From positions 5,620,501 through 5,684,500 of the forward strand of contig NZ_CP023696.1 in NCBI RefSeq assembly GCF_008704425.1: 64,000 nucleotides of DNA. The letters run 5' to 3'. The notes under the pieces were generated by a model. The model worked only from the letters and a program-made list of their open reading frames with translations. It had not been told where the DNA came from and ran no database searches. The DNA comes from Streptomyces fradiae ATCC 10745 = DSM 40063 (GTDB lineage Bacteria; Actinomycetota; Actinomycetes; Streptomycetales; Streptomycetaceae). Position numbers and translations under genes: made by a program. Below, piece after piece: positions 38,797-50,355 of the stretch. The stretch's first letter is position 1; each line of letters begins with the position of its first letter.

Positions 38797-40926
38797 TTAC
38801 GCGGGGACGCTCGCGACGCCCTGCGGCAGGAACGGCTTGCCGTTCACGCGCTCCGACACGCCCTCGCGGTCCAGGTACGGCGTGATGCCGCCCAGGTGGA
38901 AGGGCCAGCCGGCACCGGTGATCAGGCACAGGTCGATGTCCTGCGCCTCGGCGACGACGCCCTCGTCCAGCATGAGGCCGATCTCCTGCGCGACGGCGTC
39001 CAGGACGCGGGCGCGGACCTGCTCCTCGGTGAGGACGGTGTCGCCCTGCTTCAGCAGCGCGGCGACCTCCGGGTCCAGCTCCGGCTTGCCCGAGTCGTAG
39101 ACGTAGAAGCCGCGCTTGCCCGCCTCGACGACGGCCTTCAGGTTCGGGGACACCGTGAAGCGGTCCGGGAAGGAGCGGTTCAGGGTCTCCGACACGTGCA
39201 GGCCGATGGCCGGGCCGACCAGCTCCAGCAGGACCAGCGGCGACATCGGCAGGCCGAGCGGCTCGACCGCCTTCTCCGCCGTCGCGACGGGGGTGCCCTC
39301 GTCGATGACGTTCTGGATCTCGCCCATGAAGCGGGTCAGGATGCGGTTGACGACGAACGCCGGGGCGTCCTTCACCAGCACCGCGGTCTTCTTCAGCTTC
39401 CTGGCGACGGCGAAGGCCGTGGCCAGCGACGCGTCGTCGGTCTGCTCGCCGCGCACGATCTCCAGCAGCGGGAGGATCGCGACCGGGTTGAAGAAGTGGA
39501 AGCCGACGACCCGCTCCGGGTGCCGGAGCTTCGACGCCATCTCCGAGACCGACAGCGACGAGGTGTTGGTGGCGAGGATCGCGTGCGCCGGGGCGACCGC
39601 CTCGACCTCCGCGAACACCTTCTGCTTGACGGACATCTCCTCGAACACGGCCTCGATGACGAAGTCCGCGTCGGAGAAGCCCTCCGCCTTGTCCAGGACA
39701 CCGCTCACCAGCGCCTTGAGGCGGTTGGCCTTGTCCTGGTGGATGCGGCCCTTGCCGAGCAGCTTGTCGATCTCGGCGTGGACGTAGCCCACACCCTTGT
39801 CGACGCGCTCCTGGTCGATGTCGGTGAGGACGACCGGGACCTCCAGGCGGCGCAGGAACAGCAGCGCCAGCTGCGAGGCCATCAGCCCGGCGCCGACGAC
39901 GCCGACCTTGGTGACCGGGCGGGCCAGGCTCTTGTCCGGGGCGCCGGCCGGGCGCTTGGCGCGCTTCTGCACCAGGTTGAAGGCGTAGATGCCGGAGCGC
40001 AGCTCGCCACCCATGATCAGGTCGGCGAGGGCGGCGTCCTCCGCGTCGAAGCCCTTCTGCAGGTCGCCGTCCTTGGCCGCCTCGATGATGTCGAGGGCCC
40101 GGTAGGCGGCCGGGGCGGCGCCGTGCACCTTGCCGTCCGCGATGAACCGGCCGCGCGCCACGGCGGCGTCCCACGCCTCGCCGCGGTCCACCTCGGGGCG
40201 CTCCACGGTGACGTCGCCCTTGAGGACCTTCGCGGTCCACAGCAGCGACTGCTCCAGGAAGTCGGCACCCTCGAACATCGCGTCCGCGATGCCCAGCTCG
40301 AAGACCTGCTTGCCCTTGAGCTGGCGGTTCTGGTTGAGCGAGTTCTCGATGATCACCGAGACCGCGCGGTCCGCGCCGATCAGGTTCGGCAGGATCGCGC
40401 AGCCGCCCCAGCCGGGGACGAGGCCCAGGAAGACCTCGGGCAGCGAGAAGGCCGGCACGGCCTTGGACACGGTGCGGTACGAGCAGTGCAGACCGACCTC
40501 GACACCGCCGCCCATCGCCGCGCCGTTGTAGTACGCGAAGGTGGGGACGGCCAGGCCGGACAGCCGCTTGAAGACGTCGTGGCCGCCCTTGCCGATGGCG
40601 AGCGCGTCCTCGTGGCGCTTCAGCAGCTCGACGCCCTTGAGGTCGGCGCCGACCGCGAAGATGAACGGCTTGCCGGTGAGGCCGACACCGGCGATCTCAC
40701 CGTCGGCGGCCTCCTTCTCGACCTGGTCGATGGCGGCGTTCAGGTTGGCCAGCGACTGCGGGCCGAAGGTGGTCGGCTTGGTGTGGTCGAAGCCGTTGTC
40801 CAGCGTGATGAGGGCGAAGCGGCCCGCGCCCAGCGGAAGGTCGAAGTGGCGTACGTGCGCCGTCGTCACGACCTCGTCCGGGAACAGCTCGGCCGCGCCC
40901 TTCAGCAGCTCGGTGGTGCTGGTCAC
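38797..40926 (-). CDS. fadB: Multifunctional fatty-acid beta-oxidation protein (enoyl-CoA hydratase / 3-hydroxyacyl-CoA dehydrogenase)
   Basis: A 709-residue bifunctional enzyme. The N-terminal crotonase domain (about 1-300) carries the oxyanion segments GVGLTGKPFIFAVGADL and NGAAMGGGVEVGLHCSYR. The dehydrogenase domain starts at VGVVGAGLMASQLALLFL (NAD site; GLMASQ is a common actinobacterial variant of GxMGxG) and has the catalytic region VVGFHFFNPVAILPLLEIV. GTG 40926 overlaps the thiolase stop, so the two subunits are translationally coupled. Confidence 0.95.
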   Translation of the reverse strand: MTSTTELLKGAAELFPDEVVTTAHVRHFDLPLGAGRFALITLDNGFDHTKPTTFGPQSLANLNAAIDQVEKEAADGEIAGVGLTGKPFIFAVGADLKGVELLKRHEDALAIGKGGHDVFKRLSGLAVPTFAYYNGAAMGGGVEVGLHCSYRTVSKAVPAFSLPEVFLGLVPGWGGCAILPNLIGADRAVSVIIENSLNQNRQLKGKQVFELGIADAMFEGADFLEQSLLWTAKVLKGDVTVERPEVDRGEAWDAAVARGRFIADGKVHGAAPAAYRALDIIEAAKDGDLQKGFDAEDAALADLIMGGELRSGIYAFNLVQKRAKRPAGAPDKSLARPVTKVGVVGAGLMASQLALLFLRRLEVPVVLTDIDQERVDKGVGYVHAEIDKLLGKGRIHQDKANRLKALVSGVLDKAEGFSDADFVIEAVFEEMSVKQKVFAEVEAVAPAHAILATNTSSLSVSEMASKLRHPERVVGFHFFNPVAILPLLEIVRGEQTDDASLATAFAVARKLKKTAVLVKDAPAFVVNRILTRFMGEIQNVIDEGTPVATAEKAVEPLGLPMSPLVLLELVGPAIGLHVSETLNRSFPDRFTVSPNLKAVVEAGKRGFYVYDSGKPELDPEVAALLKQGDTVLTEEQVRARVLDAVAQEIGLMLDEGVVAEAQDIDLCLITGAGWPFHLGGITPYLDREGVSERVNGKPFLPQGVASVPA

Positions 40927-42149
40927 TTGGTGCCTCCGGCGTCCTTGTGGTTCGGGTTCTCCCAGATGACCGTCGCGCCCATGCCGAAGCCGACGCACAT
41001 GGTCGTGATGCCGTAGCGGACCTCCGGCTGCTCCTCGAACTGCCGGGCCAGCTGCGTCATGAGCCGGACGCCGGAGGAGGCCAGCGGGTGGCCGAAGGCG
41101 ATGGCGCCGCCGTACCGGTTGACGCGGGCGTCGTCGTCGGCGATGCCGTAGTGGTCGAGGAACGCCAGCACCTGGACGGCGAACGCCTCGTTGATCTCGA
41201 ACAGGCCGATGTCGCCGATGGACAGGCCGGCCTTGGCGAGGGCCTTCTCGGTCGCCGGGATCGGGCCGTAGCCCATGACCTCCGGCTCGACGCCCGCGAA
41301 GGCGTAGGAGACGAGGCGCATCTTGACGGGCAGCTCGTTCTCGCGCGCGAACTCCTCGGACGCGATGATCGAGGCGGTGGCGCCGTCGTTGAGGCCCGCG
41401 GCGTTGCCGGCGGTGACGCGGCCGTGGACGCGGAAGGGCGTCTTCAGGTTCGCCAGGCTCTCCAGCGTGGTGCCCGGGCGCATCGGCTCGTCGGCGGTGA
41501 CCAGGCCCCAGCCCGTCTCGCCGGCCTCGGCGTTGGTGCGCCGCACGGAGATCGGCACCAGGTCCTGCTGGATCTTGCCGTCGGCGTACGCCTTGGCGGC
41601 CTTCTCCTGGGAGCGGACGGCGTACTCGTCGGCGCGCTCCTTGGTGATGTGCGGGTACCGGTCGTGCAGGTTCTCGGCGGTCATGCCCATGAAGAGGGCC
41701 GACTCGTCCACGAGCTTCTCGGAGACGAACCGCGGGTTCGGGTCGGCGCCCTCGCCCATCGGGTGGCGGCCCATGTGCTCGACACCGCCCGCGATGACGG
41801 CGTCGTACGCGCCGAAGGCGATGGAGCCGGCGGCCGTCGTCACGGCCGTCAGGGCGCCCGCGCACATCCGGTCGATGGCGTAGCCGGGGACCGACTGGGG
41901 CAGACCGGCGAGGATGCCGGCCATGCGGCCGATGGTGAGGCCCTGGTCGCCGATCTGGGTGGTCGCCGCGATGGCGACCTCGTCGACCTGCTGCGGGTCG
42001 AGGCCGGGGTTGCGGCGCAGCAGCTCCCGGATGGCCTTCACGACGAGATCGTCGGCGCGGGTCTCGTGGTAGATGCCCTTCGGGCCCGCCTTGCCGAACG
42101 GGGTGCGGACGCCGTCGACGAAGACGACGTCCCTGACGGTACGAGGCAC
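40923..42149 (-). CDS. fadA: Acetyl-CoA acyltransferase (thiolase)
   Basis: A 408-residue thiolase cleaving 3-ketoacyl-CoA in beta-oxidation. The nucleophile is Cys96 in AIDRMCAGALTA. The C-terminal half has NEAFAVQVLAFL, GGAIAFGHPLASSG (His) and MCVGFGMGATVIW (second Cys). GTG 42149 is preferred because GGAGGAG lies about 7 nt upstream; the frame runs on upstream without support. It is the first gene of a two-gene operon with fadB. Confidence 0.95.
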   Translation of the reverse strand: MPRTVRDVVFVDGVRTPFGKAGPKGIYHETRADDLVVKAIRELLRRNPGLDPQQVDEVAIAATTQIGDQGLTIGRMAGILAGLPQSVPGYAIDRMCAGALTAVTTAAGSIAFGAYDAVIAGGVEHMGRHPMGEGADPNPRFVSEKLVDESALFMGMTAENLHDRYPHITKERADEYAVRSQEKAAKAYADGKIQQDLVPISVRRTNAEAGETGWGLVTADEPMRPGTTLESLANLKTPFRVHGRVTAGNAAGLNDGATASIIASEEFARENELPVKMRLVSYAFAGVEPEVMGYGPIPATEKALAKAGLSIGDIGLFEINEAFAVQVLAFLDHYGIADDDARVNRYGGAIAFGHPLASSGVRLMTQLARQFEEQPEVRYGITTMCVGFGMGATVIWENPNHKDAGGTK

Positions 42150-42227
42150 GATGGCTCTCCTCCAGGGTGCGGGATGGCACTGCTGCGGCACACGCGGCTA
42201 AGCGCGCGCTTGCTGCCCCCATGCTAC

Positions 42228-42237
42228 TTACGGGTAA
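42228..42237. promoter_or_regulatory. Small palindrome in the thiolase-fadB promoter
   Basis: TTAC-GG-GTAA lies about 80 bp upstream of the thiolase start in a locally AT-rich stretch (42221-42250). It could be an operator for a fatty-acid-responsive regulator. Only weak pattern evidence exists. Confidence 0.3.
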
Positions 42238-42574
42238 CCAGACTGCACAGTCCCCCCGCCGGGAGCGTCGAAGGTCACACCCCCGCCCCCGCGCACACCT
42301 CGCCCCCCGGAGCCCGCGCATGCTGCCGCCGGGCGCCGTACCACGCCCCTCTCGCGGCCCGGCGCCGCGCCCCGGGCGTCGGCGTCCCCGGTGTGCGGTG
42401 CGGCGGGCCCACGGGCGCCGAAGACGGGGGACGGGCCGGGCGGACCCCCGCGCGGCGACCGGGCCTGATCCGCCCGTGCGGGGTTCCCGGTGGGCGCGGA
42501 CGATTCCGGCCATGTGACGACGGTGTTCCCCCGCGGACCCGCCGCTGGGGCGCGGGGGCGGCAGGATGCCTCGT

Positions 42575-42934
42575 ATGGCTGACGACACCGGCATACAGGA
42601 CCCCGCTCGGGCGCGGCGGGGCGGTTCGGCTCCGTTCCTCTTCGTCGTGGTGGAGAGCGCCGTCACGACGCTGCTCGCCCTGAGCTGGCTGGTGACGGCC
42701 CTGGCGATGTACCTGGAGTCGTCCACCGCCGTACCGGGCGCCCGGGTGCCGGAGGGGCACGGGGGACTGGCCTGGGCGGCCTGCGGGGTCCTCGGGTCGG
42801 TGGTCGTCACATGGCTGCTGCGGCTCGTGCCCGGACACGTGCTGCGGCACGCCGTGGACGGGGTGGCCGTGCTCCGGCTGGTCGCCGTCCTGGTCGTCAC
42901 CGCCGTGCTGTTCCTGGACCTCGTCGACGGCTGA
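42575..42934 (+). CDS. Small two- or three-helix membrane protein
   Basis: A 119-residue protein of unknown function with hydrophobic helices at about 20-47 (FLFVVVESAVTTLLALSWLVTALAMYL), 66-83 and 97-116 (VLRLVAVLVVTAVLFLDLV). ATG 42575 is chosen; ATG 42566, nine bases upstream, is also possible. It is followed 175 bp later by katE. No family was recognised. Confidence 0.65.
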   Translation: MADDTGIQDPARARRGGSAPFLFVVVESAVTTLLALSWLVTALAMYLESSTAVPGARVPEGHGGLAWAACGVLGSVVVTWLLRLVPGHVLRHAVDGVAVLRLVAVLVVTAVLFLDLVDG

Positions 42935-43109
42935 ACCTCCCGGCCGGTGGGGTCCGCGGAGAACCGGGCGGTTGGAAAGCGGGCGGGCGGGCACCCGGCC
43001 GAACGCCGCGACCGCGTGTGCCGTTGGACGGACGTGCGCGTGCCGGGCGTTAGCCCCGGCGCCGCGGCGGTCAAGGCTCAGGCGAATCCGTCCCGTACCA
43101 GGAGGCCGC

Positions 43110-45332
<2,223 letters not shown>

Positions 45333-45396
45333 GCCGCCCGGCGCGGTCCGCGCGGGACCCGCACGGGGGCTGCCCGCCAGACGGGCCCGCGTGACA

Positions 45397-45441
45397 CGCC
45401 GCCGCCCCCTCCCCGGCCGTACCGGGGAGGGGGCGGCGGCG
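45397..45441. terminator. Perfect 20-bp hairpin between convergent katE and rnd
   Basis: The arms at 45397-45416 and 45422-45441 are fully complementary around a 5-nt loop (CCGTA). It sits between two converging stops and should terminate both directions. Confidence 0.85.
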
Positions 45442-45446
45442 CCGTC

Positions 45447-46745
45447 TCAGGGCTTCGCGGTGCGCAGCGCCCCGGCCAGGGCGGGCGTCACCAGCTCGAT
45501 CTGCCACGGGCGGGCGCCGTGGCCGGCGAGCACCTGCGCCACGGAGTCCTCCGACGCGTCCCGGGGCGGCTCCCAGCAGACCCGCCGGACGGTGTCCGGG
45601 GCGATCAGGTTCTCCTGCGGCAGGCTCAGCGTCTCGGCCAGCGCCGACACCACCGCGCGCGCCGCCGACAGGCGCGCCGCCGCCGCCGGGTCCTTCTCCG
45701 CCCAGGCGCGCGGCGGGGGCGGCCCCGCCAGCGCCTGGCCGGGCTGCGGGAGCTGCGCGTCCGGCAGCGCCTTGGCGCGGTCCACGGCGGCCTGCCACTG
45801 CTCCAGCTGCCTGCGCCCCATGCGGGACCCGAAGCCGGGCAGCGCGGTCAGCGCCTGCACGTCGGCGGGCAGGGCGAGCGCGGCCTCCACGATCGCCGCG
45901 TCGCTGAGCACCTTGCCCGGCGAGACGTCGCGCCGCTGCGCGATCCGGTCGCGGGCGGTCCACAGCTCCCGTACGACCGCCATCTGGCGGCGGCGGCGCA
46001 CCTTGTGCATCCCGGAGGTGCGGCGCCAGGGGTCCTTGCGGGGCGGCGGGGGCGGGGCCGCGGCGATGGCGGCGAACTCCTGGCGGGCCCACTCGAGCTT
46101 GCCCTGCCGGTCGAGCTCCTTCTCCAGCGCGTCGCGCAGGTCGACCAGGAGCTCCACGTCGAGCGCGGCGTACCGCAGCCACGGCTCGGGCAGCGGGCGG
46201 GTGGACCAGTCCACCGCGGAGTGGCCCTTCTCCAGGACGTACCCGAGGACGGACTCGACCATCGCGCCGAGGCCGACGCGGGGGAAGCCCGCGAGGCGGC
46301 CGGCCAGCTCGGTGTCGAACAGCTCGGAGGGCAGCATGCCTATGTCGCGCAGGCACGGCAGGTCCTGCGTGGCGGCGTGCAGGATCCACTCGGTGCCGTC
46401 GAGGGCCTCGCCGAGGGCGGACAGGTCGGGGCAGCCGACCGGGTCGACCAGGGCCGTGCCCGCGCCCTCGCGGCGGAGCTGCACGAGGTAGGCGCGCTGC
46501 CCGTAGCGGTAGCCGGACGCCCGCTCGGCGTCGACGGCCACGGGGCCCGTGCCGGCGGCGAACGCCTCGACGACGCGGGCCAGGGCCTCGGCGTCGGCCA
46601 CGACGGGCGGGACCCCCTCGCGGGGCTCCAGCAAGGGGATCGGTTCCGGGGCCGCCGTCCGGCCGGCTGCGACGCCGTCGTCCGGAGGGCCGCCCCCGGT
46701 GGTTCGCAGTGGTGTCTCTTCTGCGGTGTCTTGGGCGTCGGTCAC
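45447..46745 (-). CDS. rnd: Ribonuclease D
   Basis: A 432-residue DEDD 3'-5' exoribonuclease. Catalytic acids: Asp and Glu in VAVDAERASGY, Asp in LHAATQDLPCL, and the last Tyr/Asp in WLRYAALDVELL. The HRDC domain follows (about 240-320: WTARDRIAQRRDVSPGKVL), then a second helical domain. RNase D trims tRNA and other structured RNA 3' ends. The start is GTG 46745. It lies downstream of whiI on the same strand but a perfect 34-bp palindrome separates them. Confidence 0.94.
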   Translation of the reverse strand: MTDAQDTAEETPLRTTGGGPPDDGVAAGRTAAPEPIPLLEPREGVPPVVADAEALARVVEAFAAGTGPVAVDAERASGYRYGQRAYLVQLRREGAGTALVDPVGCPDLSALGEALDGTEWILHAATQDLPCLRDIGMLPSELFDTELAGRLAGFPRVGLGAMVESVLGYVLEKGHSAVDWSTRPLPEPWLRYAALDVELLVDLRDALEKELDRQGKLEWARQEFAAIAAAPPPPPRKDPWRRTSGMHKVRRRRQMAVVRELWTARDRIAQRRDVSPGKVLSDAAIVEAALALPADVQALTALPGFGSRMGRRQLEQWQAAVDRAKALPDAQLPQPGQALAGPPPPRAWAEKDPAAAARLSAARAVVSALAETLSLPQENLIAPDTVRRVCWEPPRDASEDSVAQVLAGHGARPWQIELVTPALAGALRTAKP

Positions 46746-46771
46746 CTGTCAAGGGTATCGGGGAACGCGAG

Positions 46772-46805
46772 GCGCCCGCCGACGGAACGTTCCGTCGGCG
46801 GGCGC
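46772..46805. terminator. 34-bp perfect palindrome between whiI and rnd
   Basis: The whole of 46772-46805 is self-complementary (half-site GCGCCCGCCGACGGAAC) with no spacer, 18 bp past the whiI stop. It most likely forms the whiI terminator hairpin; the loop would have to open a few central pairs. Confidence 0.8.
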
Positions 46806-46823
46806 GGTGGGGGTCGGGGACGG

Positions 46824-47486
46824 TCAGTGGATGATGCCGGTGCGCAGCGCGACGGCGACCATGCCGGCCCGGTCGCCGGTGCCCAGCTTGCGGGCGATGC
46901 GGGCCAGGTGCGACTTGACGGTCAGGGCGGACAGGCCCATGGACACGCCGATGGCCTTGTTCGACTGGCCCTCCGCCACCAGTCGCAGGACCTCGACCTC
47001 GCGGCCGGACAGCTCGCGGTAGCCGCCCGGGTGGCTCGGGGCACCCGGGGGGCGGCGGTGGAGGCGGGCGGCGGCGGCGCCGATGGGGGCGGCGCCCGGA
47101 CGGGTGGGGTGCCCGATGTTGGTTCGGGTACCGGTGACGACGTAGCCCTTGACGCCGCCGGCGAGCGCGTTGCGCACCGCGCCGATGTCGTCGGCGGCGG
47201 AGAGGGCCAGGCCGTTGGGCCAGCCGGCGGCGCGGGTCTCGGACAGCAGGGTGAGACCGGAGCCGTCGGGCAGGTGGACGTCGGCGACGCAGATGTCGCG
47301 CGGGTTGCCGATACGGGGGCGGGCCTCCGCGATGGACGACGCCTCGATGACGTCACGCACTCCGAGGGCCCACAGATGGCGGGTCACGGTGGAGCGGACG
47401 CGCGGGTCGGCCACGACGACCATGGCGGTCGGCTTGTTCGGGCGGTAGGCGACCAGGCTTGCGGGCTGCTCGAGGAGAACGGACAC
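46824..47486 (-). CDS. whiI: Atypical response regulator WhiI (sporulation)
   Basis: A 220-residue orphan response regulator needed in S. coelicolor for late aerial-hypha development. The receiver domain (about 20-120) keeps Asp69 (VADVHLP) but the acidic pair is reduced to Ala26-Asp27 and the conserved Lys is replaced (GYVVTGT), so normal phosphorylation is unlikely. The LuxR helix-turn-helix spans about 156-215 (LSGREVEVLRLVAEGQSNKAIG). GTG 47486 has AGGAGG upstream. The length equals known WhiI. In S. coelicolor WhiI is reported to work with BldM. Confidence 0.93.
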   Translation of the reverse strand: MSVLLEQPASLVAYRPNKPTAMVVVADPRVRSTVTRHLWALGVRDVIEASSIAEARPRIGNPRDICVADVHLPDGSGLTLLSETRAAGWPNGLALSAADDIGAVRNALAGGVKGYVVTGTRTNIGHPTRPGAAPIGAAAARLHRRPPGAPSHPGGYRELSGREVEVLRLVAEGQSNKAIGVSMGLSALTVKSHLARIARKLGTGDRAGMVAVALRTGIIH

Positions 47487-48113
47487 CAGGCCTCCTGGGA
47501 AGGTGCGGGACACTGCCCGGCTCGGGGAGTGGCCGGGGCGAACCGTGCAGATAGGGTCACAGACCTCTTCGGCAGCAATCGCGTGCTCCTTTAGGGGAAG
47601 ATCGCGGATTACTCGGTAACAATTGGGGCAATTCGGACGGGTGAACGAGCGCCCTACGAGGGAGTGAACGGGCCCGGTCGTCCGGTCCGGGAGGGCCTTG
47701 TCCGGGCCCGGTCCGGCAGAGCCCGTAGGGGAGGCGCCGTCCGGGCGTCGCCGCTCGTGGCGGTCTCTTTCCCCGGGGGAGGCGCTTCCGGGCGGGGCCG
47801 GTGGTGCCCTTGGGGGGCGGCGTGACCGTGGGAGGCATGACCCGTACGGGTGGCCCCCGCCTGCGCGGGAAGCCCTGCCCGTAGGGGAGCCCCTGCCCTT
47901 ACGGGTTCGGAAGGGGCCCTCGCCCGGCCTGCCGCCGGCAGGGGGTCTTTCCCGGAGGGGCTTCCGGGGCGGCGAGCCCGTACCCGAGGGGACGGCGTGC
48001 GGAGCCCCGGCGCAAGACGGGGCCGGGGCGGGGGCAGGGGAGGGGGAAACGGGGGAGGGGGAAACGGGGAAGGGGAAGCGGGGCAGGGGGGCGAGGCGGC
48101 TGCGGGTGGGGGC
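47487..48113. other. 627-bp intergenic region upstream of whiI
   Basis: The first ~130 bp (to about 47620) are relatively AT-rich (AACAATTGGGGCAATTC near 47619) and probably contain the whiI promoter. The remainder is purine-biased on the plus strand, with GGGGGAAACGG-type direct repeats at about 48041-48080. No frame looks coding. Confidence 0.55.
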
Positions 48114-48791
48114 TTACGGGTGGTGCGGGCCCCGGCGCTGGGGGAGGGACACCACACCCCCGCCGCCCCCGTCCGCGGGCCCCGGCGCGGCCGGCGGCAG
48201 GCCCGCCACCTGGCACAGGAGGTCCGCCCATGCCGCCAGGTGCGCCGCGGCGTCCGGCGCGCCGCCCCGGCCCTCCTCCGGCGTCCAGGAGGCGCGGATC
48301 TCGATCTGCGTGGCCGGCCGGCGCCCCGCCAGCCCGCCGAAGTAGTACGACCCGGCCTGGGTGACCGTCCCGCTCGCCGCCCCGTACGACAGGCCCCGCG
48401 CCTCCAGCGCGCCCGTCAGCCAGGACCAGCACACCGCCGGCAGCAGCGGGTCGGCCGCCATCTCCGGCTCCAGCTCCGCCCGCACCAGCGTGACCAGCCG
48501 GAACGTCCCCTGCCACGCCTCGTGCCCGGCCGGGTCGTGCAGCAGCACCAGCCGCCCGTCCGCCAGGTCCTCGCCGTCCTCCACGGCGGCGGCCTCCAGT
48601 GCGTACGCCCACGGGGCGAGCCGCCGGGGCGGCCGGGTGGGCTCCAGTTCGATCTCCGGGCGCGGGCGCGCCGCCCGCAGCGCGTCGACCGCGGCCCGGA
48701 AGACGGGAGGAGGGACGGGGCCGCCCTCCCCGCCGTCTGTGCCCTCGGTGCCGTCGGAGTGACCGGAGAACTGTTCCTGAGCCGCAGCCAT
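48114..48791 (-). CDS. DUF3000 family protein
   Basis: A 225-residue actinobacterial protein of unknown function. Recognisable DUF3000 segments: PPVFRAAVDALRAARPRPEIELEPTRPPRRLAPWAYALEA, LADGRLVLLHDP, CWSWLTGALEARG and ASWTP near the end. There are no membrane helices. ATG 48791 is chosen as the first Met before the conserved part. It is divergent from hemE with 103 bp between starts, a conserved arrangement in Streptomyces as I recall it. Confidence 0.85.
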   Translation of the reverse strand: MAAAQEQFSGHSDGTEGTDGGEGGPVPPPVFRAAVDALRAARPRPEIELEPTRPPRRLAPWAYALEAAAVEDGEDLADGRLVLLHDPAGHEAWQGTFRLVTLVRAELEPEMAADPLLPAVCWSWLTGALEARGLSYGAASGTVTQAGSYYFGGLAGRRPATQIEIRASWTPEEGRGGAPDAAAHLAAWADLLCQVAGLPPAAPGPADGGGGGVVSLPQRRGPHHP

Positions 48792-48894
48792 GCGGGGAAG
48801 CGTAGGCGGAACGGGGGCCGCGCGCAGGGCAAGACACCCGGACCGCGCGCCCGCCCCGCGTGCCCGCCCACCCGCACATGCGAAGATGCGAGGC

Positions 48895-49959
48895 GTGAGT
48901 GCCAACACCCGCCCCCCGGGCCCCCCGACGCAGACGTACGACTCCGCCTTCCTCAAGGCCTGCCGCCGCGAGCCGGTGCCGCACACGCCTGTCTGGTTCA
49001 TGCGCCAGGCGGGGCGCTCACTGCCCGAGTACCTGAAGGTCCGCGAGGGCGTCCCCATGCTGGAGTCCTGCATGCGGCCCGAGCTGGTCACGGAGATCAC
49101 GCTCCAGCCCGTGCGGCGCCACAAGGTCGACGCGGCGATCTACTTCAGCGACATCGTCGTGCCCCTCAAGGCCATCGGCGTCGACCTGGACATCAAGCCC
49201 GGCGTCGGCCCCGTCGTCGCCGAGCCGATCCGCCGCCGCGAGGACCTGGCGCGGCTGCGCGACCTGACCCCCGACGACGTCGCGTACGTCACGGAGGCCA
49301 TCGGCGCGCTCACCGGCGAGCTCGGCGCCACCCCGCTGATCGGCTTCGCGGGCGCGCCCTTCACGCTGGCCAGCTACCTCGTCGAGGGCGGCCCGTCGCG
49401 CAACCACGAGAACACCAAGGCCCTCATGTACGGCGACCCCGGCCTGTGGGCGGACCTGCTCGACCGGCTGGCCGACATCACCGCGGCGTTCCTGAAGGTC
49501 CAGATCGAGGCCGGCGCCTCCGCGGTGCAGCTCTTCGACTCCTGGGTGGGCGCGCTGGCCCCGGACGACTACCGCCGCTCCGTCATGCCCGCGTCGGCGA
49601 AGGTCTTCGACGCCGTCGCCGGGTACGGGGTGCCCCGCATCCACTTCGGCGTCGGTACGGGCGAACTGCTCGGCCTCATGGGCGAGGCGGGCGCCGACGT
49701 GGTGGGCGTCGACTGGCGCGTCCCGCTGGACGAGGCGGCCCGCCGCGTCGGCCCCGGCAAGGCGCTCCAGGGCAACCTGGACCCGGCCGTGCTGTTCGCC
49801 CCGCGCGAGGCCGTTGAGGAGCAGGCCGGCCGTGTGCTGGACGCCGCCGCGGGGCTGGAGGGCCACGTCTTCAACCTCGGCCACGGTGTGCTGCCCACGA
49901 CGAACCCGGACGCGCTGACCCGCCTCGTCGAGTACGTCCACACCCGCACCGCCCGCTAG
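48895..49959 (+). CDS. hemE: Uroporphyrinogen decarboxylase
   Basis: A 354-residue enzyme converting uroporphyrinogen III to coproporphyrinogen III in haem synthesis. Signature sequences: FMRQAGRSLPEY (substrate-binding Arg) and GFAGAPFTLASYLVEG; HVFNLGHGVLPTT is near the end. GTG 48895 (MSANTRPPGPP) fits other Streptomyces HemE starts; ATG 48886 is possible. The later haem enzymes are at 55038-57237. Confidence 0.96.
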   Translation: MSANTRPPGPPTQTYDSAFLKACRREPVPHTPVWFMRQAGRSLPEYLKVREGVPMLESCMRPELVTEITLQPVRRHKVDAAIYFSDIVVPLKAIGVDLDIKPGVGPVVAEPIRRREDLARLRDLTPDDVAYVTEAIGALTGELGATPLIGFAGAPFTLASYLVEGGPSRNHENTKALMYGDPGLWADLLDRLADITAAFLKVQIEAGASAVQLFDSWVGALAPDDYRRSVMPASAKVFDAVAGYGVPRIHFGVGTGELLGLMGEAGADVVGVDWRVPLDEAARRVGPGKALQGNLDPAVLFAPREAVEEQAGRVLDAAAGLEGHVFNLGHGVLPTTNPDALTRLVEYVHTRTAR

Positions 49960-49980
49960 CCGCCGGGCCGCGGCTCCCCG

Positions 49981-50125
49981 GCCCACCCGGCCCCGGCATC
50001 GGCCGAACCGTGCGGGCCGGGCCCCGGCCTACCCGGCCACGGCATCAGCCGAACCGGGCGGTCCGGGCCCCGGCCTACCCGGCCCCGGCATGGCCGAACC
50101 GGGCGGGCCGGGCCCCGGCCGTCGC
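49981..50125. repeat. Imperfect ~46-bp tandem repeat after hemE
   Basis: GCCGAACCG recurs at 50002, 50048 and 50093 with similar flanks (GGGCCCCGGCCTACCCGGCC), giving about three imperfect copies of a 45-46-bp unit. The stretch 49960-50355 has no supported gene; 50126-50355 continues as GGCCGGGCTCGGGCGG-type low-complexity DNA. Confidence 0.7.
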
Positions 50126-50355
50126 CGCGCGGACCGGCTCAAGCCGTCCACGGCCGACAGGGGCGCGGGCTCGGGCCGGCGGACGCCGACCGGGGCGGGC
50201 CCGGGCCGGCGGCCGACGCGCGGGCGGCCGGGGCTCGCGCCGCGGCCGTCCCCAGGGGCGGGCCGGGCTCGGGCGGTCGCCCCGGGGACGGACCCGGGCG
50301 GTCGCAGGAGGCCCGGTCTTCGGGCTCGGTCCGTCGCCGGGCGCAGGGGCCCGGG

